Assembly: GCA_016212965.1 (NCBI GenBank)
Contig: JACRDA010000354.1
Coordinates: 39,033 to 103,032, forward strand
Source of the DNA: Myxococcales bacterium
GTDB taxonomy: Bacteria; Myxococcota_A; Polyangia; Polyangiales; Polyangiaceae
DNA length: 64,000 nt
Direction of reading: 5' to 3'
The notes beneath the pieces are model-generated. The model worked only from the letters and a program-made list of their open reading frames with translations. It did no database searches and was not told the DNA's origin. Position 1 is the stretch's first letter; each line of letters begins with the position of its first letter. A program made the translations under genes and the position numbers. This document shows, piece by piece, positions 7,730 through 16,288 of the stretch.

Positions 7730-7982
7730 GTGCATGGGGCGCGGCGCTGGCGGCCGGTCACGACGGAGACGTTCACGTGCGACCGCTGCACGCTGGGGGC
7801 TCCTGCCGCCCAATCCGCCCGTCGGCCAAGGCGGGGACTCGGGCGGGTCGCCGGCGGGCCGATGGTACTGGGGCGCGGTCTACGCCATCACCTGCGACGA
7901 GGTGTTCGTGCGCGGCGGGGTCGGCATGAACATCGCGCGCGTCCGGCTCGACGCGCTCGGCCCGGGGACGCCGCCCGATTGA
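7730..7982 (+). pseudogene. small gene broken by a frameshift at a G5 tract
   Basis: Two overlapping frames look like one protein split at the run of five G at 7795-7799. The first frame (GTG 7730) gives a plausible Cys-containing start (VTTETFTCDRCTLG). The other frame continues with GLLPPNPPVGQGGDS, then WYWGAVYAITCDEVFVRGG and NIARVRLDALGPGTPPD before the stop. Joined, they would give about 83 residues. A sigma70-like promoter lies directly upstream. The break could be a real mutation, phase variation at the homopolymer, or a sequencing error. I do not recognise the family; it could also be the remnant 3' end of a longer gene. Confidence 0.4.
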
Positions 7983-8005
7983 GCGTGCTTTTGGAGGAGC
8001 CTACC

Positions 8006-8638
8006 ATGAATCGGTTCTTGCTCGGTTGTGGACTCCTGGCGTGCCTCGGCGCCGGCTGCGGGTCGTCGCCCGGGGATAACGGGGGCGCGGGTCAGGGCGG
8101 CTACGGCACGACTGGCTCGAACACCGGTAATGCCGGTGGTGCGTGCTTGACCACGGACGAAATCCACGGCGCCGGCTATACCGGGTCGGTGTGCGCGGCC
8201 GACGACCTACGCTATTGGAGCGCCGGTGGGGCGCTGGAGGCAGGCGTGTGCATCCTGCACTGCTGGACGGGGAGCTCGCCGCCTGCGTGGAACGTGTGCC
8301 GCGACACTGGCGGGACGTCTTGCGGCATTGCCTGCTCCGGCCCGGGCGAGTGCCCGCCTGGAAGCTACTGCGACATGCGGATGGACCTGTCGTCGACCGC
8401 CTGTGAGCCTATCCCAAGTATTGGCTGGTATTGCACGGTGCCGACGTCCGACGTCGATGTATGTCTGCACTCGGGCTTGTTCAAGACGTGCCCGGGCGCG
8501 GGCGGTCAGGGCGGTCTGGGGTCGGGGGGGCAAGGGGCGGCGAGTGGAGCCTGCGAGGACGGCTGCGCCGCCCTGCGCGCGGAGCGTCCGTACTATCAGT
8601 ACGCGTACTGGTTCGAGGGCTGCGGCGGCGGCGGGTGA
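8006..8638 (+). CDS. Cys/Gly-rich lipoprotein, function unknown
   Basis: A 210-residue protein. ATG 8006 is fixed by a TTGGAGGAG site and by a signal peptide with lipobox (LLACLGAGCGSS). The longer ORF in the track merely runs through from the broken gene upstream. After the lipid-anchored Cys comes a Gly/Asn/Ser/Thr-rich flexible linker, then a Cys-rich domain with many regularly spaced cysteines (VCILHCW, TSCGIACSGPGECPPGSYC, DVCLHSG), probably disulfide-bonded, then a second Gly-rich stretch and a last Cys pair. ECPPGSYC is a short EGF/knottin-like signature. It is probably displayed on the outer membrane. No enzymatic motif is visible. Confidence 0.7.
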   Translation: MNRFLLGCGLLACLGAGCGSSPGDNGGAGQGGYGTTGSNTGNAGGACLTTDEIHGAGYTGSVCAADDLRYWSAGGALEAGVCILHCWTGSSPPAWNVCRDTGGTSCGIACSGPGECPPGSYCDMRMDLSSTACEPIPSIGWYCTVPTSDVDVCLHSGLFKTCPGAGGQGGLGSGGQGAASGACEDGCAALRAERPYYQYAYWFEGCGGGG

Positions 8639-8678
8639 GTCTTTCGCGCGCGCTCGAGGTCGAGCTCGCTCGGCTCAT

Positions 8679-8720
8679 GGCCAACAGCTAATAGCTAATG
8701 GCTAACGGCTAACGGCTAAT
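8679..8720. repeat. six tandem 7-bp repeats over the thrC stop
   Basis: The units are GGCCAAC, AGCTAAT, AGCTAAT, GGCTAAC, GGCTAAC and GGCTAAT, end to end. The thrC stop codon (TAG on the minus strand, 8709-8711) lies inside the array. The unit length is not a multiple of three within the coding end, so expansion or loss could shift the C-terminus. Confidence 0.85.
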
Positions 8721-10022
8721 CACGATCGCCCGCTCGACCGCGTCCGCCTCGGCCGGGAGCTCGAGCGGCGGGTTGGCGAGCGCCGAGTCGACCCCGGCGA
8801 TGGCGCGCTCGTGGTAGCGCACCTTCCACTCGGTGAACTTGAGGGCGTTGGCCGTCGACACGACGACGACCCGCTCGCCCTCGGCGATGACGCCCGCGCG
8901 CCGGCACTTCTCGGTCGCGGCGAGCGCCACGGCCGTGTGGGGGCACACGTAGAGGCCGGAGCGGTCGGCGCGCGCCCCCGCCAGGCAGAGCTCCTCTTCC
9001 GTCGCCTGCTCCACGACGCCGTGTGTCGCCTCGAGGGCCCGGAGCGCGCGCGGCGCGCTCACCGGGTTGCCGATCTGGATCGCGCTCGCGAGGGTCGTCT
9101 CGGCGCGAACCGGCGTGACGGCCGTCTGGTCGCGGAAGGCGCGGTAGAGCGGGTTCGCGCGCTCGGCCTGCGCGAGCAAGAGGCGCGGCAGCCGGTCGGT
9201 GAGCCCGAGGTCGCGGAGGAGCTGGAAACCTTTGTAGATGGCGTAGCCGTTGCCGAGGTTGCCGCTCGGCACGACCACCCAGTCGGGCACCTGCCAGTCG
9301 AGGTCCTCGGCGATCTCGAAGGCGACCGTCTTCTGGCCCTCGAGGCGGAGCGCGTTCATCGAGTTGGCGAGGTAGAGCACGCCGCGCGACGCGAGCTCGT
9401 CGATGACGCGCATGCAGGCGTCGAAGTCGCCGTCGAGCGCGAGCACGCGCGCGCCCGAGGCGATCGGTTGCACGAGCTGCGCCGTCGACACCTTGCCGCG
9501 GGGCAGGAGCACGACGACGGGTAGCTCCGCTCGGGCGCCGTAGGCCGCGAGCGCCGCCGAGGTGTCGCCGGTGGAGGCGCAGCCGACGGCCCGGATGGGG
9601 CGACCGCGGCGCACGGCGTCGTGCACCATCGACACGAGCACCGTCATGCCGAGGTCCTTGAAGGAGCCGGTGTGGCTGTTGCCGCAGAGCTTGAGCCAGA
9701 GGTCCGGGACGCCGAGCGCTGCTCCGAAGCGTCGGGCCGGCAGGAGCGTGCTCCGGCCCTCGCCGAGGCTCACGACCGAGGCCGGATCGAGCTCGGGCGC
9801 GACGAGCTCCTTCCGGTCCCAGACGCCCGAGCCGCCCGGGCGCGCCCGCCGCTCGCGGAAGAGCGCGCGCCAGTCCGCGGCGCTCCGGCTCTGGAGGGCC
9901 GGCAGATCGTGCGCCACGTCGAGCAGCGAGCCGCAGCGCGGGCACCGGTACACGGGCGCCGTGAGCTCGAGCTCCACGCCTTCGCAGCCACGGAAGCACT
10001 TCAGTCGGGCGGAGGGATGCAT
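8709..10022 (-). CDS. thrC: threonine synthase
   Basis: A 437-residue PLP enzyme that converts O-phosphohomoserine to threonine. It opens with a zinc-ribbon-like element (C9, C13, C27, C30), as in the archaeal/actinobacterial-type enzymes. The PLP lysine is in GNSHTGSFKDLGM (K122). Further motifs are the CASTGDTSAALAAY phosphate/serine loop, the VVPSGNLGN glycine loop and VCPHTAVAL near the C-terminus. It is the last gene of a leftward run nadB-CPBP-thrC and starts 50 bp after the CPBP gene ends; lysC, an earlier step of the pathway, is at 31.9-33.1 kb on the same strand. A 7-bp tandem repeat covers the stop codon. Confidence 0.95.
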   Translation of the reverse strand: MHPSARLKCFRGCEGVELELTAPVYRCPRCGSLLDVAHDLPALQSRSAADWRALFRERRARPGGSGVWDRKELVAPELDPASVVSLGEGRSTLLPARRFGAALGVPDLWLKLCGNSHTGSFKDLGMTVLVSMVHDAVRRGRPIRAVGCASTGDTSAALAAYGARAELPVVVLLPRGKVSTAQLVQPIASGARVLALDGDFDACMRVIDELASRGVLYLANSMNALRLEGQKTVAFEIAEDLDWQVPDWVVVPSGNLGNGYAIYKGFQLLRDLGLTDRLPRLLLAQAERANPLYRAFRDQTAVTPVRAETTLASAIQIGNPVSAPRALRALEATHGVVEQATEEELCLAGARADRSGLYVCPHTAVALAATEKCRRAGVIAEGERVVVVSTANALKFTEWKVRYHERAIAGVDSALANPPLELPAEADAVERAIVISR

Positions 10023-10072
10023 GTCGAACGCTTCGAACCTCGTGGTGCGCGCCTCGTCACGTCGTCACGGCG

Positions 10073-10945
10073 TCACGTCGCCGCGTCGCGGCGCGCGCGC
10101 TCGCGCCGCGCGAGCCAGAGCATGCCCCCGAAGGCTGCAAGCCCGAGGAGCGCGGAGCCGAGCTCCCACGCGAGCGGCACCTCGAGCGCGCCGCAGGGCG
10201 GGAGCTCGACCGCATCCGGAGCCGTCGGGGCCGCCGCGAAGTAGAGCAGCGCGATGCTCGTGGCGTTGAAGCAGCCGTGCAGGATGAGCGGCGGCCAGAG
10301 CGAGCCCGTCGCGTGGCGCACCCAGCCGAGGCACAGGGCCATGGGGAGGATCGCCAGGGCCTGCCGGGGCTCGACGTGGGCGAGCGCGAAGCAGAGGCCC
10401 GTCCAGGCGATGACCTCGATGGGGCGGCGCGTGAGAGCGAGCCGGCCGAAGAGCGCGCCGCGGAAGATCACCTCCTCGCACGCGGGCACGGCGAGCACGA
10501 CCGCCGCGACGAGCACGCCCTGCTGCGTGGTGCCGGCGGCCCGGAAGATGAGCTCGAAGCAGACGTCGGGCTCGGCCGGCGGCCACAAGAGGCGCACGAG
10601 CTCGTAGAGCCGGTCGGCGGAGAGGTTGAGCCCGGCCCCGAGCAGCGCCGCGAGCCCGTAGAAGCCGGGGTGCACGGCGCGCGCGGCGACGAACTCGCGG
10701 ATGCTCGCGTCGGGCCCGTGGACGCGCAGGAGCGCGAACAGCCCGAGCCCGTAGACCGCCACCTGGCACACGACGGGGGTGACCGGATCGACCGCGCCGG
10801 CGCGACCGAGGCCGGCGATGAGGAGCATGAGCGCGAGCGTGAGCCCGGCCGCCCAGAGCGCCGCGAGGAGCAGCGTCATCGGTCGCCCGTCGTCCCCGCC
10901 GGGGCGGAGGCTCCGCGAGCCGCGAGGCGCGCCGGGCTCGCTCAT
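10073..10945 (-). CDS. CPBP-family intramembrane metalloprotease
   Basis: A 290-residue polytopic membrane protein. The start at ATG 10945 overlaps the nadB stop by 4 bp (ATGA), which implies coupled translation. About seven to eight hydrophobic helices are visible. The CPBP (Abi/Rce1-like) motifs are complete: motif 1 CEEVIFRGALFGRL, motif 2 CFALAHV, and motif 3 ILHGCFNATS, giving the Glu/His metal site buried in the membrane. Members process prenylated proteins or bacteriocins, or act as membrane scaffolds; the substrate here is unknown. Its place between nadB and thrC gives no clue to function. Confidence 0.9.
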   Translation of the reverse strand: MSEPGAPRGSRSLRPGGDDGRPMTLLLAALWAAGLTLALMLLIAGLGRAGAVDPVTPVVCQVAVYGLGLFALLRVHGPDASIREFVAARAVHPGFYGLAALLGAGLNLSADRLYELVRLLWPPAEPDVCFELIFRAAGTTQQGVLVAAVVLAVPACEEVIFRGALFGRLALTRRPIEVIAWTGLCFALAHVEPRQALAILPMALCLGWVRHATGSLWPPLILHGCFNATSIALLYFAAAPTAPDAVELPPCGALEVPLAWELGSALLGLAAFGGMLWLARRERARRDAAT

Positions 10946-12597
10946 CGGTTGCGCGGGTGCGCCGGCACGCCGCGCCGGATGATGGTGTCCTCGCACAGGT
11001 GCTCGTCCTGTTGCGGGTGGTCGAGCGTGTAGTGCAGGCCGCGGCTCTCGTGGCGGCTCGCGGCCGAGGCCACGATGAGCTCGGCGACGGTCGCGATGTT
11101 GCGCAGCTCGAGCAAGTCGCGCGTGACGAGGTGGCGCCAGTAGTACTCGCGGATCTCCTCCTGCAAGAGCGCGATGCGGCGCGCGGCGCGGCGGAGGCGG
11201 GAGTCCGAGCGCACGATGCCGACGTAGTTCCACATCGTGCGCCGGAGCTCGTCCCAGTTGTGCGCCACGACGACGGCCTCGTCGCTCGGGACGGCCGAGC
11301 CGGTGGTCCACTCCGGCACGGTCGGCAAGGGCGCCGCGCGGAGCGCCCCGATCTCCTCGCCGAGCGTGACCGCGGCCCGGTGGCCGAACACGAGGCCCTC
11401 GAGGAGCGAGTTCGACGCCAGGCGGTTGGCGCCGTGCAGGCCGGTGAAGGCGCACTCACCGACCGCGAAGAGGCCGGGGATGGTCGTGCGACCGTGCATG
11501 TCGGTCGTGATGCCGCCGCACATGTAATGGGCCGCCGGAACGACCGGGATGGGCTCGCGCGTGATGTCGAGCCCGAAGCTCAGGCAGGCCTCGTGGATGG
11601 TCGGGAAGTGCTTCGTGACGAAGCTCGCCGGCTTGTGGGTGATGTCGAGCAGGACGTGCTCGACGCCGAGGCGCTTCATCTCGTAGTCGATGGCGCGCGC
11701 CACGATGTCGCGCGGCGCGAGCTCCTTGCGGGCGTCGTGCCTCTCCATGAAGGCCGTGCCGTCGGGCAGGCGCAGGATCGCGCCCTCGCCGCGCAGCGCC
11801 TCGCTGATGAGGAAGCTCTTGGCCTTCGGGTGGAAGAGGCAGGTCGGGTGGAACTGGTAGAACTCCATGTTCCCGATCTCGGCCCCGGCCCGGTAGGCCA
11901 TGGCCACGCCGTCGCCGGTCGCGACGTCGGGGTTCGTCGTGTAGAGGTACACCTTGCCGGCGCCGCCCGCGGCGAGCACGGTCGCGCGCGCCAGGAACGT
12001 CTCGACCCTGGGGACCGTCGAGCCGGCCCCCGCGGCGGCCTCGCTCCCCGAGGGCGCGCCCTTCTCGTTCAGGACGTAGGCGCCCACGCAGCGCTCGGGC
12101 CCGCCGTAGTTCGTGAGCATGATGAGGTCGATGGCCGTGTGGCCGTCGAGGATGCGGATGTTCGGGTGGCGCGCGCAGGCCGCGAGCAGCGCCCGGGTCA
12201 CCTCGCGGCCCGTGGCGTCGGTCGCGTGGACCACGCGCCGCGCCGAGTGGCCGCCCTCGCGCGTCAGGCTGAGCGCGCCCGACTCGTCGACGTCGAACGC
12301 CGCGCCGCGCAGACGCAGCTCGGCGATGCGCGCCGGCCCGTCGCGCACCGTGCGCTCGACCGCGACCTCGTGGCACAGGCCCGCGCCCGCGACGAGCGTG
12401 TCGCGGATGTGCGCGTCGAAGGTGTCGGTGGGGTCCGTCACGGCCGCGATGCCGCCCTGCGCGTACGTCGAGTTCGACTCCTCGGGGGCGCGCTTGGTCA
12501 CGAGCGTGACCTCGCCTGCCGCGGCGGCGTCGAGCGCGAACGTGAGGCCGGCGACGCCGCTGCCGATGACCAGGAAGTCGGTGTGGATGGGAGACAC
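10942..12597 (-). CDS. nadB: L-aspartate oxidase
   Basis: About 551 residues. It oxidises L-aspartate to iminoaspartate, the first committed step of de novo NAD synthesis. GTG 12597 is chosen because it places the FAD-binding Rossmann motif (DFLVIGSGVAGLTFAL) at the very N-terminus as in other NadB; the ORF track extends about 60 residues further into the divergent promoter region. Other family marks are the EESNSTYAQGGIAAV flavin-proximal loop, HSARRVVHATDATGREV, QFHPTCLF, the HYMCGGI active-site segment and GLHGANRLASNSLLEGLVFG. The C-terminal helical domain is present. It is divergent from etfB, with about 200 bp between starts. nadA and nadC are not in the window. Confidence 0.93.
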   Translation of the reverse strand: MSPIHTDFLVIGSGVAGLTFALDAAAAGEVTLVTKRAPEESNSTYAQGGIAAVTDPTDTFDAHIRDTLVAGAGLCHEVAVERTVRDGPARIAELRLRGAAFDVDESGALSLTREGGHSARRVVHATDATGREVTRALLAACARHPNIRILDGHTAIDLIMLTNYGGPERCVGAYVLNEKGAPSGSEAAAGAGSTVPRVETFLARATVLAAGGAGKVYLYTTNPDVATGDGVAMAYRAGAEIGNMEFYQFHPTCLFHPKAKSFLISEALRGEGAILRLPDGTAFMERHDARKELAPRDIVARAIDYEMKRLGVEHVLLDITHKPASFVTKHFPTIHEACLSFGLDITREPIPVVPAAHYMCGGITTDMHGRTTIPGLFAVGECAFTGLHGANRLASNSLLEGLVFGHRAAVTLGEEIGALRAAPLPTVPEWTTGSAVPSDEAVVVAHNWDELRRTMWNYVGIVRSDSRLRRAARRIALLQEEIREYYWRHLVTRDLLELRNIATVAELIVASAASRHESRGLHYTLDHPQQDEHLCEDTIIRRGVPAHPRNR

Positions 12598-12794
12598 GGC
12601 GCCCGGAGCGTAGACGAAGGCCGCCCGAGCGCAAACCGCGAGCCGAAAAGCGGACATAAGCGCCGATTTCGTGAGCGCAAGCCGGCATTTGGGCCACCAC
12701 GGCGGCCGCGGAAACGTGCTACTAGCCAGGGCCTGACGCGCCGCGCCACGCTCGTTGCGCGGCTCGCGCCCCGCCCTAGCCATAGGAGCAGAAT

Positions 12795-13619
12795 GTGAAG
12801 ATCCTCGTTCCGCTCAAGCGCGTTGCCGACCCCGACAACGCCAACAAGGTGAAGATCCCCGCGGACGGCAGCCGCATCGAGACGACCGGGCTCGAGTGGA
12901 AGCCGAACCCCTTCGACGAGTACGCGCTCGAGGCCGCGCTGCGGCTCACCGAGGACGGCAAGGCTCCGAAGGTGCGCGCCGGTGAGGTCGTCGTCGTGAC
13001 CTTCGGCCCCGCCGAGACCGACACGACGCTCCGCGCCGCGCTCGCGACCGGTGCCGACCGGGCCATCCGCGTCGAGTGCAAGGACGAGGAGCTCGACGGC
13101 CTGGTCGTCGCGCGCGCCCTCGCCAAGCTCGTCGAGACGGAGAAGCCGGATCTCGTGCTGCTCGGCAAGCAGGCGGTCGACGGCGACACGAACCAGGTGG
13201 GCCAGATCCTGGCGGAGCTGCTCGACTGGCCGATGGCGACCTTCGCCGCGACCATCCGCGAGGAGGCGGGCGGGCTGCTCGTCGGCCGCGAGGTCGACGG
13301 CGGCGTGTACTCGGTGCGCGTGAAGTTCCCGGCCGTCGTGACCGGAGATCTTCGCATCGTCAACGCGCAGAGCGTCTACTCGCTGAAGACCGACAAGGCC
13401 TTCAAGTACGCCGACGGCGTGCGCTTCGCGGCGCTGCCGGCGATCATGCAGGCGCGCAAGAAGCCGCTGCTCGTCAAGAAGCTCGCCGAGCTCGCCGCGG
13501 GCGCGCCCGTCGCGCGCTACCTCAAGTACGAGGCGCCCCCCCAGCGCAAGGCGGGCATCAAGGTGAAGGACGTCGACGAGCTCGTGTCCCGCCTGAAGAA
13601 CGAAGCGAAGGTCCTGTGA
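12795..13619 (+). CDS. etfB: electron transfer flavoprotein beta subunit
   Basis: 274 residues; GTG 12795 with AGGAG just upstream. With EtfA it forms the AMP/FAD heterodimer that passes electrons from acyl-CoA dehydrogenases to the quinone pool. Hallmarks are the opening MKILVPLKRVADPDN, WKPNPFDEYALEAAL, the switch-loop region LLGKQAVDGDTNQVGQILAELL (AMP binding), and the C-terminal AGIKVKDVDELVSRLK recognition-type segment. It is followed 15 bp later by etfA, then a small cupin gene, as one operon. No etf-QO gene is in view. Confidence 0.96.
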   Translation: MKILVPLKRVADPDNANKVKIPADGSRIETTGLEWKPNPFDEYALEAALRLTEDGKAPKVRAGEVVVVTFGPAETDTTLRAALATGADRAIRVECKDEELDGLVVARALAKLVETEKPDLVLLGKQAVDGDTNQVGQILAELLDWPMATFAATIREEAGGLLVGREVDGGVYSVRVKFPAVVTGDLRIVNAQSVYSLKTDKAFKYADGVRFAALPAIMQARKKPLLVKKLAELAAGAPVARYLKYEAPPQRKAGIKVKDVDELVSRLKNEAKVL

Positions 13620-13634
13620 GCGGAGGAGATCCCA

Positions 13635-14606
13635 ATGGCTGACATTCTCGTCGTGGCTGAATTTGGGGAAGGCAAGCTCAAGAAGACGACCCACTCGGCG
13701 CTGACCTTCGCGCGCCAGGCCAGCAAGGCGCTCGGCGGGGGCTTCGCGATCCTCGTCGTCGGCAAGGGCCTCGACGCCGCCGCGCAGGAGCTCGCGGGCT
13801 TCGGCGCCACGAAGGTGCTCGTCGCCGACGATCCGTCGCTCGAGCGCTACCTCGCGGAGCGCTACGCGCCCATCGTGGCCGCGGTCGCGAAGAGCTACGC
13901 CGTCGTGGTCGCGACGGCGAGCGCCTTCGGCAAGGACCTCGTCCCGCGCGTGGCGGGGCGCCTCGCGGCGGGCTACGCGGCCGACATCACCGACGTCGTC
14001 GCCGACGGCGGCAAGCTCACCTACAAGCGGCCGATGTACGCCGGCAACGCCTTCGGCATGTGCCAGCTGTCGAGCCCGCAGGAGCTCGTCACGGTGCGAC
14101 AGAGCGCGTTCGCACCGGCCGAGCCCTCGGGTGGAGCCTCGCCGGTCGAGAAGGTGGCCGTCGTCGCGCCGGGCAAGGCGAACGAGCGCATCGAGTTCGT
14201 GAGCTTCGACCAGGTCAAGAGCGAGCGCCCCGAGCTCGCCGAGGCGAAGGTCGTGGTCTCGGGCGGTCGCGCGATGAAGGAGCAGTTCTACACCCTGCTC
14301 AATCCGCTCGCGGACCTCTTCGGCGCCGCGGTCGGAGCGAGCCGCGCGGCCTGCGACGCCGGCTACTGCGGCCCCGAGCTGCAGGTCGGTCAGACCGGCA
14401 AGGTCGTGGCCCCGCAGCTCTACTTCGCCATCGGCATCTCGGGCGCCATCCAGCACGTGGCCGGCATGAAGAGCAGCAAGGTCATCGTGGCCATCAACAA
14501 GGACGCCGAGGCGCCGATCTTCCAGATCGCGGACTACGGCCTCGTGGCCGACCTCTTCAAGGTCCTGCCCGAGCTCGTCGAGAAGCTGAAGATCGCCAAG
14601 GCCTGA
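13635..14606 (+). CDS. etfA: electron transfer flavoprotein alpha subunit
   Basis: 323 residues with a GGAGGAG site before ATG 13635. The N-terminal half ([15 protein letters not shown]) is the Rossmann-like domain I. The C-terminal half is the FAD domain, shown by [61 protein letters not shown] and [16 protein letters not shown]. It pairs with EtfB directly upstream and mediates electron transfer from beta-oxidation and related dehydrogenases. Confidence 0.97.
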   Translation: MADILVVAEFGEGKLKKTTHSALTFARQASKALGGGFAILVVGKGLDAAAQELAGFGATKVLVADDPSLERYLAERYAPIVAAVAKSYAVVVATASAFGKDLVPRVAGRLAAGYAADITDVVADGGKLTYKRPMYAGNAFGMCQLSSPQELVTVRQSAFAPAEPSGGASPVEKVAVVAPGKANERIEFVSFDQVKSERPELAEAKVVVSGGRAMKEQFYTLLNPLADLFGAAVGASRAACDAGYCGPELQVGQTGKVVAPQLYFAIGISGAIQHVAGMKSSKVIVAINKDAEAPIFQIADYGLVADLFKVLPELVEKLKIAKA

Positions 14607-14614
14607 GAGCGCCG

Positions 14615-14938
14615 GTGGCGTACACGCCGCTACCGTTCGAGGGCCTCGGCTGGCAGGCGGGCGGGCACCCGCTCGAGCTGAAGAAGCTCGTCGCGGGTGC
14701 CGGGCCCGTGGTGCTGCTCGCCTTCGAGCCCGGCTTCGAGGACCCGAACGTGTGCGTGCGGGGCCACGTGCTCTACGTGGTCGAGGGCACGCTCCGCCTC
14801 GAGCTCGACGCGGGCGCGGTCGACGTCGCGGCCGGAGAGGGCTGCGTGCTCGACCCCGGCACGCGCCACCGGGCGAAGAACGTGGGCCCGGGGCGCGTCG
14901 TGTCGTTCGTGGTGTCGTTCGACCAGCCGCTCGGCTGA
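14615..14938 (+). CDS. small cupin-domain protein
   Basis: 107 residues from GTG 14615, only 8 bp after etfA; the longer ORF in the track is an overlap artefact. It is a single conserved beta-barrel (cupin): GHVLYVVEGTLRLEL (motif 1 region with an H) and GEGCVLDPGTRHRAKN (motif 2 with G-x5-P-x-x-x-H). The G-x5-H-x-H-x3-4-E first motif is only partly kept, so metal binding is uncertain. It probably binds a small molecule. Co-transcription with etfBA is likely from spacing; the reason is unknown. Confidence 0.75.
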   Translation: MAYTPLPFEGLGWQAGGHPLELKKLVAGAGPVVLLAFEPGFEDPNVCVRGHVLYVVEGTLRLELDAGAVDVAAGEGCVLDPGTRHRAKNVGPGRVVSFVVSFDQPLG

Positions 14939-14964
14939 GGACGCGCTCGCCGCCGCTCCGCGCC

Positions 14965-15198
14965 TCAGCGCCCCGCCCGGGGCGTCATGCTCCGCCGCAG
15001 CGTGTTGATGGTGCGCGTGACGGCGGCGCACTCCTTCAGGATGCTCTGCGAGATGGCGCGCGCCGCGGTGCCGTCCTCGACCGTCTTCGTGGCCTCGGTG
15101 AGGGCGTGGCGCAGGAGCAGCGTGAGCTGCCGGTGGAGCTCGTCGACCTCGTGATCGGAGCTGAAGGTGAGCGTGCGCGTCTCGGGGTCGTATTTCAT
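14965..15198 (-). CDS. small helical protein, function unknown
   Basis: A 77-residue protein starting at ATG 15198, 23 bp after the stop of the KAS III gene, on the same strand. It opens with a short beta-hairpin-like segment (MKYDPETRTLTFSSD) and continues as amphipathic helix (EVDELHRQLTLLLRHALTEA and ARAISQSILKECAAV), a pattern suited to dimeric or coiled assembly. I do not recognise the family. Its tight linkage suggests it works with, or regulates, the ketosynthase. Confidence 0.6.
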   Translation of the reverse strand: MKYDPETRTLTFSSDHEVDELHRQLTLLLRHALTEATKTVEDGTAARAISQSILKECAAVTRTINTLRRSMTPRAGR

Positions 15199-15221
15199 GA
15201 AGGGAACGGACGCCTTCTTCC

Positions 15222-16205
15222 TCAATCGAGCTCGAAGAGCGCGCTCGCCCACGACAGGCCCGAGCCGACGACGTTGAGCGACACCCGGTCGCCGGGGCGC
15301 AGATCGTCCCAGCGCTGCGACAGGACGGCGGGGGCGCCGGCCGAGGACTGGTTGCCGAAGTGGACGATGTTGAACAGGTGCCGGTCCTCGGCGACGTCGC
15401 AGCGTCCCGCGACGCTCTTCAGCATCGTGAGGTTCGCCTGGTGACCGATGAAGTAGAGGTTCGGGCGGCGCTCGGGGCCGACCGCCTCCTGGTGCGCCTG
15501 GTGGAGCTCGCTCATGCGCTTGATGGCGAACTTCTGCACGCGCGCGCCGTTCTGGCCGAAGTGCCCGGTGCGGCGGATCCACACGTCGTCGGCGCCGCTC
15601 GGGGCCGAGCCGAAGCAGGTGTGGGTCACGCGCACCTTCGACGGCACGCGCGTCGAGATGACGGCCGCTGCGGTGGCGTCGCCGAACAGGATCGCCGTCG
15701 TCCGGTCGGTGTAGTCGACGACGCGCGTGATGTTCTCGGGCACGACCACGAGCCCGAAGTCGGGCGCGGCGTCGCCGAGGTGCGAGAAGAAGTGGAGCTG
15801 CGCGCCGAAGGACGAGCACGCCGCCGAGAAGTCGATGGCCGGGCACTCGATGCCGAGCTCCTTCGCGATGGTGGCGGCCTCGGCCGGGATGCACATGTCG
15901 GGCGAGCAGCCACCCGCGAGCACGAGCCCGATCTGCCCGGGCTCGACGCCGGCCCGGCCGAGCGCCATCTTCGCCGCGAGCGCGCCGGTCTTGCGGTTCG
16001 GGTAGACGGCGGCCTCCTGCGCGGCGCGCAGATCGCGGCAGCGCGTCTCCTTGATGAAGTCGAGCGGCAGCACGGTGCGCCGTTCCCGGATGCCGACGCG
16101 CGACAGGATCCACTCGTCGGTGGTGCCGATGTCGAGCGACTCGAGGAAGGCGTTGGAGAGGACGTTCTCTGGGTGGAAGTGGCCGAGGCCGTGCAGGTAC
16201 AGCAT
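15222..16205 (-). CDS. KAS III-type 3-oxoacyl-ACP synthase (FabH-like)
   Basis: 327 residues with thiolase fold. The catalytic triad is visible: C130 in DFSAACSSF, H255 in FIGHQAN and N285 in HFGNQSSAG, matching FabH Cys-His-Asn. GDRVSLNVVGSGLSW near the end is the family's terminal glycine loop. Enzymes of this type condense an acyl-CoA with malonyl-ACP, or act in alkylquinolone, olefin or starter-unit synthesis. No acyl carrier protein or other fab gene adjoins it, so it is unlikely to be the housekeeping fatty-acid FabH; a specialised acyl-transfer role is inferred. It forms a two-gene unit with the 77-aa protein downstream. Confidence 0.85.
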   Translation of the reverse strand: MLYLHGLGHFHPENVLSNAFLESLDIGTTDEWILSRVGIRERRTVLPLDFIKETRCRDLRAAQEAAVYPNRKTGALAAKMALGRAGVEPGQIGLVLAGGCSPDMCIPAEAATIAKELGIECPAIDFSAACSSFGAQLHFFSHLGDAAPDFGLVVVPENITRVVDYTDRTTAILFGDATAAAVISTRVPSKVRVTHTCFGSAPSGADDVWIRRTGHFGQNGARVQKFAIKRMSELHQAHQEAVGPERRPNLYFIGHQANLTMLKSVAGRCDVAEDRHLFNIVHFGNQSSAGAPAVLSQRWDDLRPGDRVSLNVVGSGLSWASALFELD

Positions 16206-16288
16206 CTGCCGGGGGCAGTTAGCACATGCGCGGCGCGGAGATCACCGCCGCAACCACGCCGCGGCGCGTCGTGCGCGGCGCGACGTGG

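Noticed and set aside
12598-12794. Back-to-back promoters between nadB and etfB
   Set aside because: Only partial -10 matches (TACTAG on plus, TTATGT on minus) without -35 partners at a valid distance; not strong enough to list.
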